Both the position numbers and the translations under genes were made by a program. From Talpa occidentalis (lineage: Eukaryota; Chordata; Mammalia; Eulipotyphla; Talpidae): a stretch of DNA of 64,000 nt. The stretch lies in NCBI RefSeq assembly GCF_014898055.3, contig NW_023601104.1:73019106-73083105 (forward strand). Reading direction: 5' to 3'. Position 1 is the first letter of the stretch. The number at the start of each line of letters is the position of its first letter. Below the pieces are notes generated by a model. The model was not told the origin of the DNA, did not search any database, and worked only from the letters and a program-made list of their open reading frames with translations. This document shows, piece by piece, positions 1-10,538 of the stretch.

Positions 1-697
1 CTCTGGTTCAGCTCCTTTCTCCATACCATGAGTCTCCACTGTGGTTGGCGTGGGTGGGAGGAGGTGAAGAGGAGAAGCAGGTAGAGGTATAAAGTCCCCT
101 CAGGATCCCTCTAACAAACCAAGCCCAGTCTCCCTGTGGGATGGGTTAGTCCCTGCCTTCCCTGCGTCTGCTCGGTTCTGTCATCTACACCAGCACTGAT
201 GACTCAGGTCTGTTGCTCCTAAGTCACACAGTGCACAGGCTCTAGGGGATGCTCCATGCAAACTCAGTCACCAATCTCCATGTTTGCCTGCTCTATAGAC
301 AGGGCTTATTACCAGTTGTTCCTTTAGAATAAGAAACATACTCCAAAAAAAAAAAAAAAAGAAAGAAAGAAAGAAACGTACTCAGAGCCCCAGCTCCCTT
401 AGCTATATAGGGAAGCCACACCTGTCCCCCACTCTTCAGCATCCCCAGCTCTTACCAGCAGACCTACTCTAACTCAGAACCACATTGCTGCCATGCATAG
501 CTGAAGCACCATTGCAGGTACCTGGCTATTCTGATGCCACATTTTGCCCCTCAAGGGAGAGGCTGGTTCAAGTGGTCTCATTCAAGGGACCTTTTTCTGG
601 TTCTTTCCTCCATTTGCCTCAACTCCTTATTCCCGGTATCACTCATGGCTAAGTATGCATAGATTTGAAGAGCAACAATACTTCTGAACAGAAAGTG
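1..697. other. Unrecognised non-coding DNA
   Basis: No repeat family or exon is recognised here. The only structured part is an A-rich simple repeat near 344-377. Short open frames have no recognisable protein content. Confidence 0.5.
343..377. repeat. A-rich / (GAAA)n simple repeat
   Basis: About 16 A residues are followed by several GAAA units. This could be the decayed tail of a retroposon, but no body is visible on either side. Confidence 0.85.
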
Positions 698-783
698 AAT
701 ATATATATATGTGTGTGTGTGTGTATTCATATATTCATACCCACTGATAAACACACACACATATAATATACATACATACAATA
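698..783. repeat. Compound TA/TG/CA microsatellite
   Basis: Runs of TA, then TG, a short spacer, then CA and CATA units. Short open frames crossing it encode only low-complexity residues and are not genes. Confidence 0.9.
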
Positions 784-800
784 TAGAGCTAGAGAGATAC

Positions 801-1499
801 AGACACAGATATACACAAGTAAAACCTTTTCCTAATATAGAGTTCAAATATTTGTAATGGTTTTAAATTGCTCCATTTTCCAGCAAAGTTATACACACAC
901 ACATAAGTTGACAGGGTGTGAAACTGCATTTCATTTATTATATAACAAAACACCTTCATGATACTCAGAAATAATGCCTTTTCTTTGAACAACTTTTCTT
1001 TTTAGTATTTAATGTATGTTATTACCACAATTTTCATCTGTTTTTCAGAAAGACTGCATAATACATTTTCCTTGTTGTAAAACTAAACGCAAGGAGCAGA
1101 GATCTGTCTATTGTTAATAAGTACAGAATTGAGCATACAGACCTATAAGATGTTGAAATTATGTCCTATCTGCAAGTCTACCCTTTGTAGACTTTGGAGA
1201 GTCCCACCCTTAGTAGACTTTGCTGGTTATCTGGGACCACAAAACATATAAAGATGAAGTCAATAATAAAGCAAATGATCAACAATTTTTATCAGGACCC
1301 CTGTTTCTTGAATAAAACTCAATCAAATGAATTCAACCAAAAAAGAATGGTAGAGGGGACAATGGGAGATAGATTCCAACATACTAAGGAAAGGAAATTT
1401 GTCTGGGATCTGACCATCAGCTCTGCTTTTTTCAGAGTAGTGCCATCATTCCCTCTGACTGAAGAAAGATCTTGGCTGCAAACAGTGCTGGGCATCATC
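801..1499. other. Unrecognised AT-rich DNA
   Basis: A 113-codon open frame at 1194-1535 starts here but has no recognisable domain or coding context. No repeat family is identified. Confidence 0.4.
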
Positions 1500-1760
1500 C
1501 GGAGAGATGCAGAGAACCCCAGAGAAAGACTCTGATTGGCTCTGCTTCAGACCCCAGCCTATGGATATCCAATGACTGTGTCACAGAGGACAGGGTTCTA
1601 TGATTGGTCAGACTCTGGTCACGTGCCCATATTTCTGGCTTAGTGGAGTAGAGCGACATGAGTGACAGTCCCAGCAGAGGCACAACGAACATAAAAATGG
1701 ACATTCCCTTAAGAAAAAGGAGGACCAGAGGATGCGTGGAAGGGAAACAATAGACATGTG
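1500..1760. repeat. Probable ancient interspersed repeat
   Basis: Repeated ATTGG-type motifs followed by phrases such as GGTCACGTGCCCAT resemble an old mammalian MER/LTR-type repeat that I can recall but not name. Boundaries are approximate. Confidence 0.35.
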
Positions 1761-3094
1761 CCTCAAACTCAATTTGCTAACTTTCCTCAGCTTACTCTTT
1801 TCTTTGAACTATTTTTATTTTTAATTATTTGGATATTAATTTTTGTGCATTTATTACAGAAAACTGGCACTTTATCCTTTGAAACTATAATGAATTTTCT
1901 TCATGATTTTAAAAAATTAAATGAGAAATAAAGACAAAACTCCCTATTCCTATACTCCTAAGAGATTGTTTTCTTTGTTAGTATTAAGAACATTGAAATA
2001 ATTTAATATGGCAGGGGAGACTCAAAATCTTCAGAAATTATTAGTTTTCACCTACAAAGACACAGAGGCAAGTCTATTGTTTACTGCCCTGGAACCAGAG
2101 GGTTAACACTCTGCCAGAAATTACAGGTCATAATTTGCTGGGGTGATTATAAGAATTTAATAGGGGTTGTTAGTTATAGGAGAGGTGTAGACATTTCATG
2201 TTAACACATATTCGTGACAATTACAGCTACATAGCAATACTAGCTAACACCTATCAGATTATTAGCACAGCTAAGCATTTTACAGTGGGGTGAGGTGACT
2301 GGCCGTGGTTTCTTGATGCTGAGAAGCCTCAACTTACAGTTAACCTTTCAGCAGTTCTGGTCCCACGAAAATGGGAAAGAGGGTTTATCTGTATTCACAT
2401 ATGCACATAGAAGAGTGATAGAGACCAAGAGAATCTACCAATAAGCATTACCACACAGAGAAATCTATGCATCCAGAGCAGGAGTTAAGTTCATGTTTGA
2501 GGTGAAGAATACAAACAGGAACACTCACTTCCTCCAGGGACATTCAGGGCAAGTGGAGGAGAACTTGGCCTTAGCCAAATCAGGCAGGACTCAGGTTAAA
2601 AGCTGCTGTCATCTTCCAACTTCAAGCATGTGAACACCTGTATGAGTCCAACTGCCTGGGTGGCCCTCGCTTACCCTAGAATAACTCTCCCCTCCATTAA
2701 GCATATTGAGTCTAGCATACACTGTAGCTCCTTTGTACCACTATCTTTCCATCCTGCTTTCCAGGTTTTAATTACCCTTCTGAATTCTGCTTTTGCACTT
2801 CTGCTTCATTAGGCTATGAGAACTTAGACTTCATAATTTGGCCTGAAACTTACAAAGGTAGTTTTAAAAAAAAGTATTCCCACCACAGTAAACGTATCCC
2901 CACCACAGCCATAATCTCATGATCATGATTCCCTACAATTCCAAAGTCCTGATCTTTGTTCTCAAAACTCTGATCTTAATCACCTTTCCTAGTCTTCTTT
3001 CTTGCCATTATTTTTCTTCATAAATATGTCCTTCAAAATACTATCTTTTAAACTATTGTCCTTTAAACTACTTTATCCTTTAAACTACTGTCCT
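1761..3094. other. Unrecognised non-coding DNA
   Basis: No gene or confidently named repeat. The part after about 2590 is pyrimidine-rich and might be a very old L2 piece, but the match is too weak to call. Confidence 0.4.
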
Positions 3095-3095
3095 T
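3040..3095. repeat. Short tandem repeat, about 19-20 bp unit, three copies
   Basis: The phrase CTTTAAACTA(C/T)T recurs three times at intervals of about 18-20 bp, giving an imperfect minisatellite-like stretch. Confidence 0.7.
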
Positions 3096-3245
3096 CAACT
3101 GATCTTTTACATCTCAGTCTTGGCTTTTGCTTGTACCCTTCCTTCCATTTGGGTGGTTCTTTGTCCCATAAAAATTCTAATTGTTCTTCAGATGTCACCT
3201 TAAAAACAACTTTCCTCATGCAGCCTTCTATAGTCAACTCAGTGA
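3095..3245 (+). repeat. Possible L2 3' fragment
   Basis: The order of phrases (GGCTTTTGCTTGTACC, then CTTCAGATGTCACCTT, then CTCATGCAGCC) follows the 3' part of L2 ORF2 as remembered. It is strongly diverged. Confidence 0.4.
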
Positions 3246-4164
3246 GAAATGATGCAATCAATGATATTAGAATTTGATGTAAAAATCAAACTAATTTCAA
3301 CTACAATATTCTACACTTGTCTCCTGATTTCATGCCACCATTTTGAGAAAGTAACTTTACCTAACTTGAGTTAAAAAAATTAATAGGTGCTCTGGGGTCT
3401 AAAGAAAGTATTGCTGCTTGGATTTTTATAAGGAGTTGGGATTGAGAGAGAACTGTGAATGTACCATGCATAATATGAACCTTACTTTCATGAGTTAAAG
3501 GGAGCAAATTTATGTGAATCTATGAATCTCAGCATGACATACAAAATATGTGAGATCTGATATGACAAGAATTACTCATTTGAAATTTGGAGACTTTGCT
3601 ACCAGACATTCATAAACTGGAGTACCCACAGACAAATAAATTTGCTACAAGTTTAACCTACAAAAAGAAAAACTATATTCTAAGGGAATCCAATATATGA
3701 ATAAGTTCCTAGAAACTGTAAGTCTTATACTAGAGCACACTAATGGTTAGTGTTTATGAAACATGTAAACAGCTTTTAAAATATCCTCTTCCTTTATAAA
3801 ATTACCCTAACTTCATATAGGATAATTTTTGAGGTTGTCTCTCCAAGAGTTTTCTACTTGTTAGCATTCTGTTCTTATCACAGCAAGCTGTTCCAGAGAT
3901 TTCCCTGCTGGGTACCTTGGATTTACAGATATATTTTAAAAATATGTTTTAAAAAACAGTGACTTCTCCTTACAATCAGACTTCTGAAATGTCACTTCCC
4001 TTCACTTGGGTGTGCTTTGTCACCCACCACAGACTTGTCATGCTCTCACCACCTAAGTATTTCTCACCTAGATTATAAACACCACCTGCAGACAAACCTA
4101 GTAAGAACCCTTTGGGCTCCTTATTATTCCACTTCTCTGTGGTATTTACATTAGGTCCCACTTT
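3246..4164. other. Unrecognised non-coding DNA
   Basis: AT-rich sequence without recognisable exon, RNA gene or named repeat. Confidence 0.45.
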
Positions 4165-4551
4165 CTTGTTTTTAAAATGTGTCCCTTGAAATTCAGTCTT
4201 TGCATCTTTTTCCCTCTACATTCTCCTCAGTAATCTTGACTTGGCCAGTGTATTCACCTGTCCCATTGGACATCTTTGCCTACCTAACTACCTCACTCAT
4301 CTTCACAAGCAAAACCTGCTCCTCCTTCAATATCCCTTTCTCAGGAAGGGGAGATCAATACTGTGTCATTGGGTGTCATCCGAGATCGTCTTCTCCCAGC
4401 CCTCACATCTGATCACGCACCAGCTTTTAGTAGTTCTCTGTCTTTGAAAATTCCTCATAGTTCAGCTCTCCTTGCCTTTGCCAGTGCCTTGGTACATTCA
4501 TTGTTTCTTGCCAGTGCTTTTTTATTGACTAGTCAGAATCATTCAATGACT
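4165..4551 (+). repeat. L2 LINE, 5' part of a split copy
   Basis: Pyrimidine-rich sequence with phrases matching L2 ORF2 (for example CAAAACCTGCTCCTCC). It ends exactly at GAATCATTCAATGACT (4536-4551), which reappears at 6890-6905, where the L2 resumes. The intervening 2.3 kb is therefore an insertion. Confidence 0.65.
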
Positions 4552-5240
4552 ATGTTTTAAACAAAATTTTATTGATTTAACAGTGGTTTACAATGCTATA
4601 TAAATATCAAGAGTACAGTTTAACACCTTGATACATGTATATGCCTCGCTGCACCCACCACCAAAGGTCTAGGCCATCACATTAAATTGAGCCCTTCTAC
4701 CCACTCCTCATACTCCCAACCCTCCCCATCTGTTAACCACCAAATTTTTCACTATGTCTAAGAGTTATGTTTGTTGTGTTTTGTTAGTTCATTTATTTTG
4801 GTTACTTATATACCACATATGAGTAAAGCCATTCAGTGTCTGTCTTTCATTTTCATTTTCTAACTTAGTTCACTTAGAACAATCACCTCAAGTTTCATCT
4901 TTATTGTCAGAAAAGGCAAGATTTCATACCCTTTAATCACTGAGTAGTGTTCCATTGAGTTTATATACCTCAACTTCTTTATCCAGCCATTCATAGATGG
5001 ACATTTAGATTGTTTCCATGTCTTTGCTATTGTGAACAATGTTACTTTAAACATATGGGTATGTATATTTTTTTAACTTAGTGGTTTCATTTACCTAGGA
5101 CTGGTATAGGTGGATTAACTGGTAATTCTACTTTTAGTTTTCCATGGAATCTCCATACTATTTCCCACAGAGGCTGCACCAACTTCCAACTTCCATTCCT
5201 ACCCAGTGTGTACAAGTTCTTTTTGCTCCATACTTCTCTA
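4552..5240 (-). mobile_element. LINE-1 3' part of a twin-primed (5'-inverted) insertion
   Basis: Read on the minus strand this is the end of L1 ORF2 (a remnant with W-K-Q-S-K-C-P and Y-I-N-S-M-E-H-Y-S-V phrases around 4860-5054) followed by the 3' UTR and an AATAAA-bearing end at about 4565. It abuts the 16-bp target-site duplication at 4536-4551. Its 5' side joins an inverted L1 segment at about 5240. Old, many stops. Confidence 0.85.
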
Positions 5241-5512
5241 TCAACAATTCAGATACAAACAAACAAATAGATAAATAAAATTAGGTTATTATTTAAAACC
5301 ATATACAAAAATTAATTCAAAAAAGATGCAAGAATTAAATATAAGATCTGAAACCACAAAATAAATAAAAGAAAATAGCTAAAAACATAGGTAAACAGAG
5401 GACTTGGTTCCAGCAGTAAGGAAAAAAAAAGCAAAATAAATAAATAAGCAAATAAATAGGACTACATCAAACAATAACTTTTGAACTGAAGAAAAAAGCC
5501 ACTACATAGATA
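5241..5512 (+). mobile_element. LINE-1 inverted 5' segment, first half
   Basis: Sense-strand L1 ORF2 sequence (phrases ACCATATACAAAAATTAA, GATCTGAAACCAC, AAACATAGG) lying upstream, in L1 coordinates, of the block at 6617-6889. Together they form the inverted segment of the twin-primed element, later split by younger L1 DNA. Confidence 0.75.
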
Positions 5513-5530
5513 CACACACACACACACACA
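5511..5530. repeat. (CA)n microsatellite
   Basis: About ten CA units at the junction between the inverted old L1 segment and a younger L1 3' end. Confidence 0.9.
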
Positions 5531-5880
5531 GGAACGATATTCAGCAATTAAAAAAGATAAACTAATGACATTCGCAGCAACATGGATGAAGCTAGAAGGA
5601 ATTATGCTCAGTGAAGTAAGTCAGAAGGAAAAAGAAAAATATTGGATCATTTCACTTATAGGCTTAATATAGGGGAACCAAATAAGACATCAGAGAAAAA
5701 AATAACAATAAAAAACACAACAAAACAAAACAAAAACAAACAGACAACTATAAACCAGAGACATTCTGCAGGGGAGGGGGAGGGAGAGGGATTGGAATGA
5801 GGGAGGAAAGAGCACCAGGAACTGTGGGGACAGTGCACAGGTGCATTGGTGGTGGGAATTCTATGGGGACACATATATTT
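5531..5880 (+). mobile_element. LINE-1 3' end, 5'-truncated
   Basis: Starts within the ORF2 C-terminal region (GCAACATGGATGAAGCTAGA) and runs into a G-rich 3' UTR with AGGGGAGGGGGAGGG and GGTGGTGGGAATTC phrases. The same 3' UTR type appears at 14154-14339 and, inverted, at 27636-28058. It runs directly into a second L1 end at about 5880 without a clear poly(A) between them. Confidence 0.75.
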
Positions 5881-6612
5881 ACACAAGGAATACTACTCAG
5901 ATACTTAAAAAAAAAAGATGAAATCGGGCCTCCCCGGTGGCGCAGCGGTTGAGCGCTGGGTTGGGAAGCTGCCCACAGCCTCTGCGGCGCTGGTTCGATC
6001 CCCGGGTGCTCCCCGGCCACCTGAGGAGGGTACCACATGGCTCGCAGACCTCTCCTGCCGCCCGCTGCTTCCCTCAGCAGTGTACTTCGGTCCTTCTGCC
6101 TGCTCTGCTCCCCGCTCTGGCTCTGGTGAATTCTCTCACCCTCCTGCGCTTCTGACTGTACCCAGTGCATGTATAAACAAACAAATAAATAAATAAATAA
6201 CATGCCTCTAGAAAAATTAAAAAAAAAAAAAGATGAAATCATGCCATTTCTGACAATGTGGATGCAGCTAGAGAATTGTGATGAGTGAAATAAGTCAGAA
6301 GGATAAAAACAAATACCAGATAATTTCCCTCATATGTGACATATAAAGAAATAAAACAAAGGAACAAAGCTAACACCCCCACCCCCACCCCCTAGAAACA
6401 TGACTGTAGAATTGTTACTACCAGGGCAAGAGGCAGAGACTAGGGAACACAGTAAGAGAAGGCCCGATGGGCTGTGACGTGGTGGAGGACTATGGGTGTT
6501 TTGGTGTGGGCATAGTGTGTCAGCAGACATCTGAAGAGGAGTGGATCTATATCCACAAATCATACGCAGTGTTGTATTGTTACCTCAATAAAAAATAATA
6601 CAATGGAAAAAA
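5881..6612 (+). mobile_element. LINE-1 3' end interrupted by a SINE
   Basis: The ORF2 C-terminal phrase (GGAATACTACTCAG, then after the SINE ATGCCATTTCTGACAATGTGG) is split by the SINE at 5926-6217. It continues through a 3' UTR with a C-rich run near 6376-6393 and ends near 6600 at AATAAAAAATAATA. Removing the SINE and one duplication copy leaves a continuous L1 reading. Confidence 0.8.
5926..6217 (+). mobile_element. tRNA-derived SINE, CpG-rich young subfamily
   Basis: The head begins GGGCCTCCCCGGTGGCGCAG. An RNA polymerase III A box (TGGCGCAGCGG, 5938-5948) and B box (GGTTCGATCCC, 5992-6002) are both close to tRNA consensus. The body continues to a TAAA-type tail at about 6180-6200. It is flanked by a duplication ending AAGATGAAATC at 5925 and again at 6240, proving insertion into the L1. 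Short open frames inside it on both strands are not genes. Confidence 0.93.
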
Positions 6613-6616
6613 AAAA

Positions 6617-6889
6617 CACCTGAAGGAAAGATATCTTTCCTGGGAGAAGATATCTTACCTGGGAGAAGATATCTGCACATTATACATGCAACAAAGGGAT
6701 TAATATTAAAAATATATAAAGAACTCATATATAAAGCAGTGAATAAACACTTCTCCAAAGAAGACATAAAGAAGGCCAATGGGCACATGAAAACATGTTC
6801 AACTTCCTGCAGTTATTAGAGAAATGTAAATCAAAACCACAATTAGATATAACCTCATACTGTTGGGAATGGCTTATGTCAAAAAGACT
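6617..6889 (+). mobile_element. LINE-1 inverted 5' segment, second half
   Basis: Sense L1 ORF2 phrases (AATATATAAAGAACTCATAT, AAACACTTCTCCAAAGAAGA, AAATCAAAACCACAATTAGA) end at CAAAAAGACT, which touches the second copy of the target-site duplication. In L1 coordinates this point lies just upstream of where the minus-strand segment 4552-5240 begins, as twin priming predicts. Confidence 0.85.
6619..6676. repeat. 19-bp tandem repeat, three copies
   Basis: The unit CCTGGGAGAAGATATCTTA appears in one diverged and two near-identical copies. It contains the palindrome AGATATCT. It is local slippage inside the old L1 segment. Confidence 0.85.
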
Positions 6890-7230
6890 GAATCATTCAA
6901 TGACTTTAAATGTCCCTAAAGGACATATTCCATATTTCCATGAATTGGTCCTTGCTAACCCACCCTCTCTCCCTCTGCCCTCTTCCCCACCACCCTCTGT
7001 AACCAAGACAATCCAAATGATGAGTGGTTCCCCAAATATACCAGCTCTCTCACGCGTCTTATCTTTTCTGCCTGGAATGCTCTAATCTTGCAGGTTGTCC
7101 TGTCAATTCACCTCTCACCCTTCAGGCCTCAGTCCACAAGCTAACTTCTCTGAAATATTTATGAACCCCTTCAGTCCAAGATTCTCCTTCACCTATGTTT
7201 TCACTGTACTCAATACATGATAATAATTAA
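6890..7230 (+). repeat. L2 LINE, middle part of a split copy
   Basis: Begins with the second duplication copy GAATCATTCAATGACT and continues the L2 that stopped at 4551. TTTTCTGCCTGGAATGCTCT and TCACCTCTCACCCTTCAGG phrases correspond to the L2 ORF2 3' region. Confidence 0.75.
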
Positions 7231-7254
7231 CCCTTATTCTGCAAACATTAAGTT

Positions 7255-7500
7255 ATCAATTACTGATGTCTAACCTTTATTGAGTACTTTCCGATGTGTT
7301 TGGCACCACTTAGGTGCTTTAGAATTTAAAGCAGCCTAATGCTTGGAGATAGCTCTATTAATAGTCCTATTTTATAATGAGGAAACTGAGATACACAATG
7401 ATTAAATAAGTCACCCAAGGATACACAGCTAGCTAGTGACAGTGTTGAGATTTGAAGCCTGTAGCCTCTGCTCAAAATTGCTCCACTCTGTGGCAGCCAC
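7255..7500 (-). repeat. MIR SINE
   Basis: TTTATAATGAGGAAACTGAG, then AAGTCACCCAAGGATACACA and GCTAGCTAGTGACAG are the antisense of the MIR core. It lies inside the split L2. Confidence 0.85.
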
Positions 7501-7539
7501 AATAACAATCACTTTCTTATAAGGCAGTCTCATTCCCTG

Positions 7540-7660
7540 GCATGCTCGTGTATCCTATCCATGCCTTTTTAATTTTTGTTTCTCAGGGACTATACAGTTC
7601 CAGGCAAACAGTGTTCACTGCAGGATTCCTAAAGGAATGCATGAGTGAATAAAAGAATAA
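7540..7660 (+). repeat. L2 LINE 3' terminus
   Basis: CAGGGACTATACAG and the terminal AAAGGAATGCATGAGTGAATAAA correspond to the L2 3' end with its TGAATGAA-type tail. Confidence 0.65.
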
Positions 7661-8364
7661 TAGAGTAGAATGAAAAAATAGAATGTGTCCACGAGCTTTT
7701 GAAGGACTTTCACATTAGTGTGTTCCAGGTTTCTAGTCTATTCTTTCTTCTTCATGAGTGGATCCTCCAATCCAGTGAATGAGTCCTGCAAAACCTGACA
7801 ATGCATTCAGTGTGACAGCCTTTAATGAATAACAAGAGGCAAAATCATTAATCAAGCACTATTGGTATGAGAACCAGCTAGGAAGAGTTCTGCTGGAATA
7901 CATCACATCCACTACAGCTCAAGTGTACAGAAGATGGATCACACAGGCCCCAGCAGAGCAGACCCACCTTCCAGGGACAAAAGACAAAAGACTCATTGCC
8001 TGCACTTGGCCTGGGTTTTTGTTACTTTCTCTCTTGCCCCTTTTTATCATAGAGAAGAATGGAGCAAAGAAGACATCCGGGGAAGAGTTTACATGTTGCC
8101 ATCTCATCTCCCACATTATTTCTTCCTTTCAACAAAATTCTTGACTTCAGATTTTACTTTTGGTTCTTTCTGCAAGAGACCTATCCTCTGGATTCCTGTC
8201 TGCTTCAAGCTTATTCTGCAGAAAAACCAATAGCACATGAGAAATTTGGTCAGAGAAACTTGCTTCTTCCTCTATTCTGCAGGACTTTTTGGGTACACCA
8301 CAGCCTTGAAGGTGACAGCCTTCTGAAATCATGTGACAGTGACTGTTCCACACCCAGGCTTCAG
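7661..8364. other. Unrecognised non-coding DNA
   Basis: Several overlapping open frames of 60-108 codons occur on both strands (7919-8392). None has a recognisable domain, and the overlap on opposite strands argues for chance. Confidence 0.45.
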
Positions 8365-8565
8365 AGAAAGGTTGCCTGGCTATGAATCTCAAATCTGGCT
8401 GCGAGCAATTTTATGACCTCCTGCTGCCTCATTTCCCATATCTGTAAAAAGGAATTGGTCATAGTGTACACGCAATTGATTAGTTGAGGGATTAGAACAA
8501 GATAATAAATATAAGATGCTTAGAAGCACTGACACACAGAACATGTCTAATAAATTCTTTTATGA
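8365..8565 (+). repeat. MIR SINE
   Basis: GCCTCATTTCCCATATCTGTAAAAAGG, then a TAAATATAAGATGCTTAGAA-type ending and AATAAATTCTTT follow the MIR consensus on the plus strand. Confidence 0.85.
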
Positions 8566-8900
8566 TAAATACTAATAATAATTACAATGACAATAATGAA
8601 ATTTTTCAATTATCCAAGGACCCCAAAGCACAGGGTCCCTATAGTGTATGGAACCTTGTATCCAATGTTGTGGGGAGACAGAAAGAAAATTGAACTGCTA
8701 ATTTTTGCCTCTTAAGAGTACATGAACAATAAAGAAGGCAAAACACAAAGGTAAGAATCTTCCCAAGGTTATAAAAGTAAGTAACATTTCTGCCAAGAAG
8801 AACCTTTTGGGTTTCTCAGCAGCATAGTGCATGCTTAGAATACAACTCTCTTCAAAGTAGCTCACAAAACTTGGGAGGAATTTCTCCCTCATCTTTGACA
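8566..8900. other. Unrecognised non-coding DNA
   Basis: A 100-codon open frame on the minus strand (8698-9000) runs into the adjacent MER repeat and has no recognisable domain. Nothing else is seen. Confidence 0.4.
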
Positions 8901-9145
8901 AAGTTATGTTTGGGGCTATTACAGTTTTGAGGCCATACAGCTTTAGTACTATTGACAGTTTAGCCAGATAATTCTCCATTGTGGGGGCTGCCCTGTGCAT
9001 TGTAGGATGTTTAGTTACATCTCCAACTTCTATCTACTAGATGCCAAGAGCATTTCACTGCCATTGTGATAACCATAAAGATGCTCTCTGGGTAGTGACA
9101 AACGTCCGGTGGGGGTGAAATCACCCCAGTTTAAAAACTAGTCTA
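8901..9145. mobile_element. hAT-type non-autonomous DNA transposon (MER family)
   Basis: The phrases TACTATTGACAGTTTAGCC, GGGGGCTGCCCTGTGCATTG, TAGGATGTTTAG and GGGTGAAATCACCCCAG follow a well-known eutherian MER element that I assign to the hAT/Charlie class from memory. The exact family name is uncertain. Confidence 0.7.
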
Positions 9146-10255
9146 TTGGATTTAAGTACCAATACCCACTGGGAGCTCACTGCAACATAAAGGAAAGAAT
9201 CAAAGAACATGACTTTTTTTTTAATGCCTTCTCTGCATAAAGTGTGGGACAAGGATCCTTTTCACTACCACACAAAGGAGAACTTGGTCCTATCTCCTGC
9301 CTTGCCCACGCTCCCTTTTGTCATTGGTAGAATTGGGTAACAGTGGGCAGACTCGGGTTTGTGGTAAAGATGAACCAAGTTGTGTTTGTGGACCCCTGTA
9401 ACTGCAACCACCTCTCCAATGTTAAGAAATATTGCTTTAAACACCCACAAGCTACTGTTCCACTGTGCTTATGTCTCTGTGTAGAAAACTAATTCAAATC
9501 AAAATATTGTCACATTAGAGTCTAAGATTACTTAGAGTAATGATTCTGAATTCAGTTCATATGTATTCAACAAACACCCCCACCATGCTAGGCTCGAGCT
9601 GTGCCTTCTAGACACAAGAGGGGAACAGGGGCAGCCTCTACCTCAAGACCTTGGTCTTTGGTCAGCAATTGTGCTCTCTGCTCCACCATCACCAGTGCCC
9701 AGAAATGGACAAACCACCCGTCATGTTCACAACACCCAAGAAAGATAAAAATCAAATTGCAAGGTCCTACTTAGGAATATTGTCCTGCATGGTTATCTGG
9801 CATTGGAGTTTTGTAGGAATTCTACTTAGCTTTAGAATCACAGAAGACAGGAATGAACACTTATTAAGTCCATAGGTATGCCAACTTCTGCTCAGGTTCA
9901 TTGAGAACTGGGGGGAAAATACTATGATCCTATTTTTACTGCCCATACAGAGCAAATCTCATACAGAGTAATCTTTCCAATGTCACGGGACGTGTCACAC
10001 TATCAAATAGGGGTGCATTGGGGAGACAGGACTCTGAGCACTACTCAGACCCTCTCCCAGGAATTGCATGTCAGAGGAAACTGCTCAGTCCTCCAGCATA
10101 AATCACTGGGAGGTGGGGGCATGGGGAGGCCAGATAAATGGCTTTCAGAGGGATGGGCAGTCCTGCTGCTGGAGAGAGATCACCCCGGTTGAGCCGGTAG
10201 AGTCTGGATAGAGTGTACAAAGGAGGACTCCTCCTTCCCAAAAAAAAAGCATTAA
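9146..10255. other. Unrecognised non-coding DNA
   Basis: No gene or named repeat is seen. Open frames of 60-75 codons overlap on both strands and look random. Confidence 0.45.
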
Positions 10256-10268
10256 AAATGATGTCCCG

Positions 10269-10538
10269 TGGCCTCCTTGGTGGTGCAAGGGGTTAAGCAT
10301 AGCAATGTGAAGCTATCTGCAGCCTCTGCAGCATGAGTTCAATCCCCGGCTGGCCAGGGAGCTACCCACATGGCGCAGCAGACCTCTCCTGTCTCTCCTG
10401 CACCTCCCCTCAGCAGTGTATTTCAGTGGATCTACCTGTTCTGTTCCCCACTCTGTCTCTGGTGAATCCTCTCACCCCCCACACCTCTGCCCTGTACCCT
10501 GGTTCTTGTAAGCATAAACAAATAAATCTTTTTTTAAA
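10269..10538 (+). mobile_element. tRNA-derived SINE, older subfamily
   Basis: The head GGCCTCCTTGGTGGTGCAAG, a degenerate B box (AGTTCAATCCCC) and the tail AAATAAATC identify it. Compared with the CpG-rich subfamily it has GGGGTTAAGCA after the A box and lacks the CACCTGAGGAGGG segment. An imperfect duplication (AAAATGATGTCCC / AAAAGGATGTTCC) flanks it. Confidence 0.9.

Noticed and set aside
5938..6002. Possible tRNA gene (A and B boxes)
   Set aside because: No full cloverleaf, and the unit continues into a SINE body with tail and target-site duplication.
5748..6242. 164-codon minus-strand open frame
   Set aside because: It is the antisense of a SINE plus flanking L1 3' UTR; the same peptide pattern recurs at the other CpG-rich SINE copies.
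7919..8392. Cluster of overlapping 65-108 codon frames on both strands
   Set aside because: Mutually overlapping in opposite directions without domains; expected by chance in a locally stop-poor stretch.
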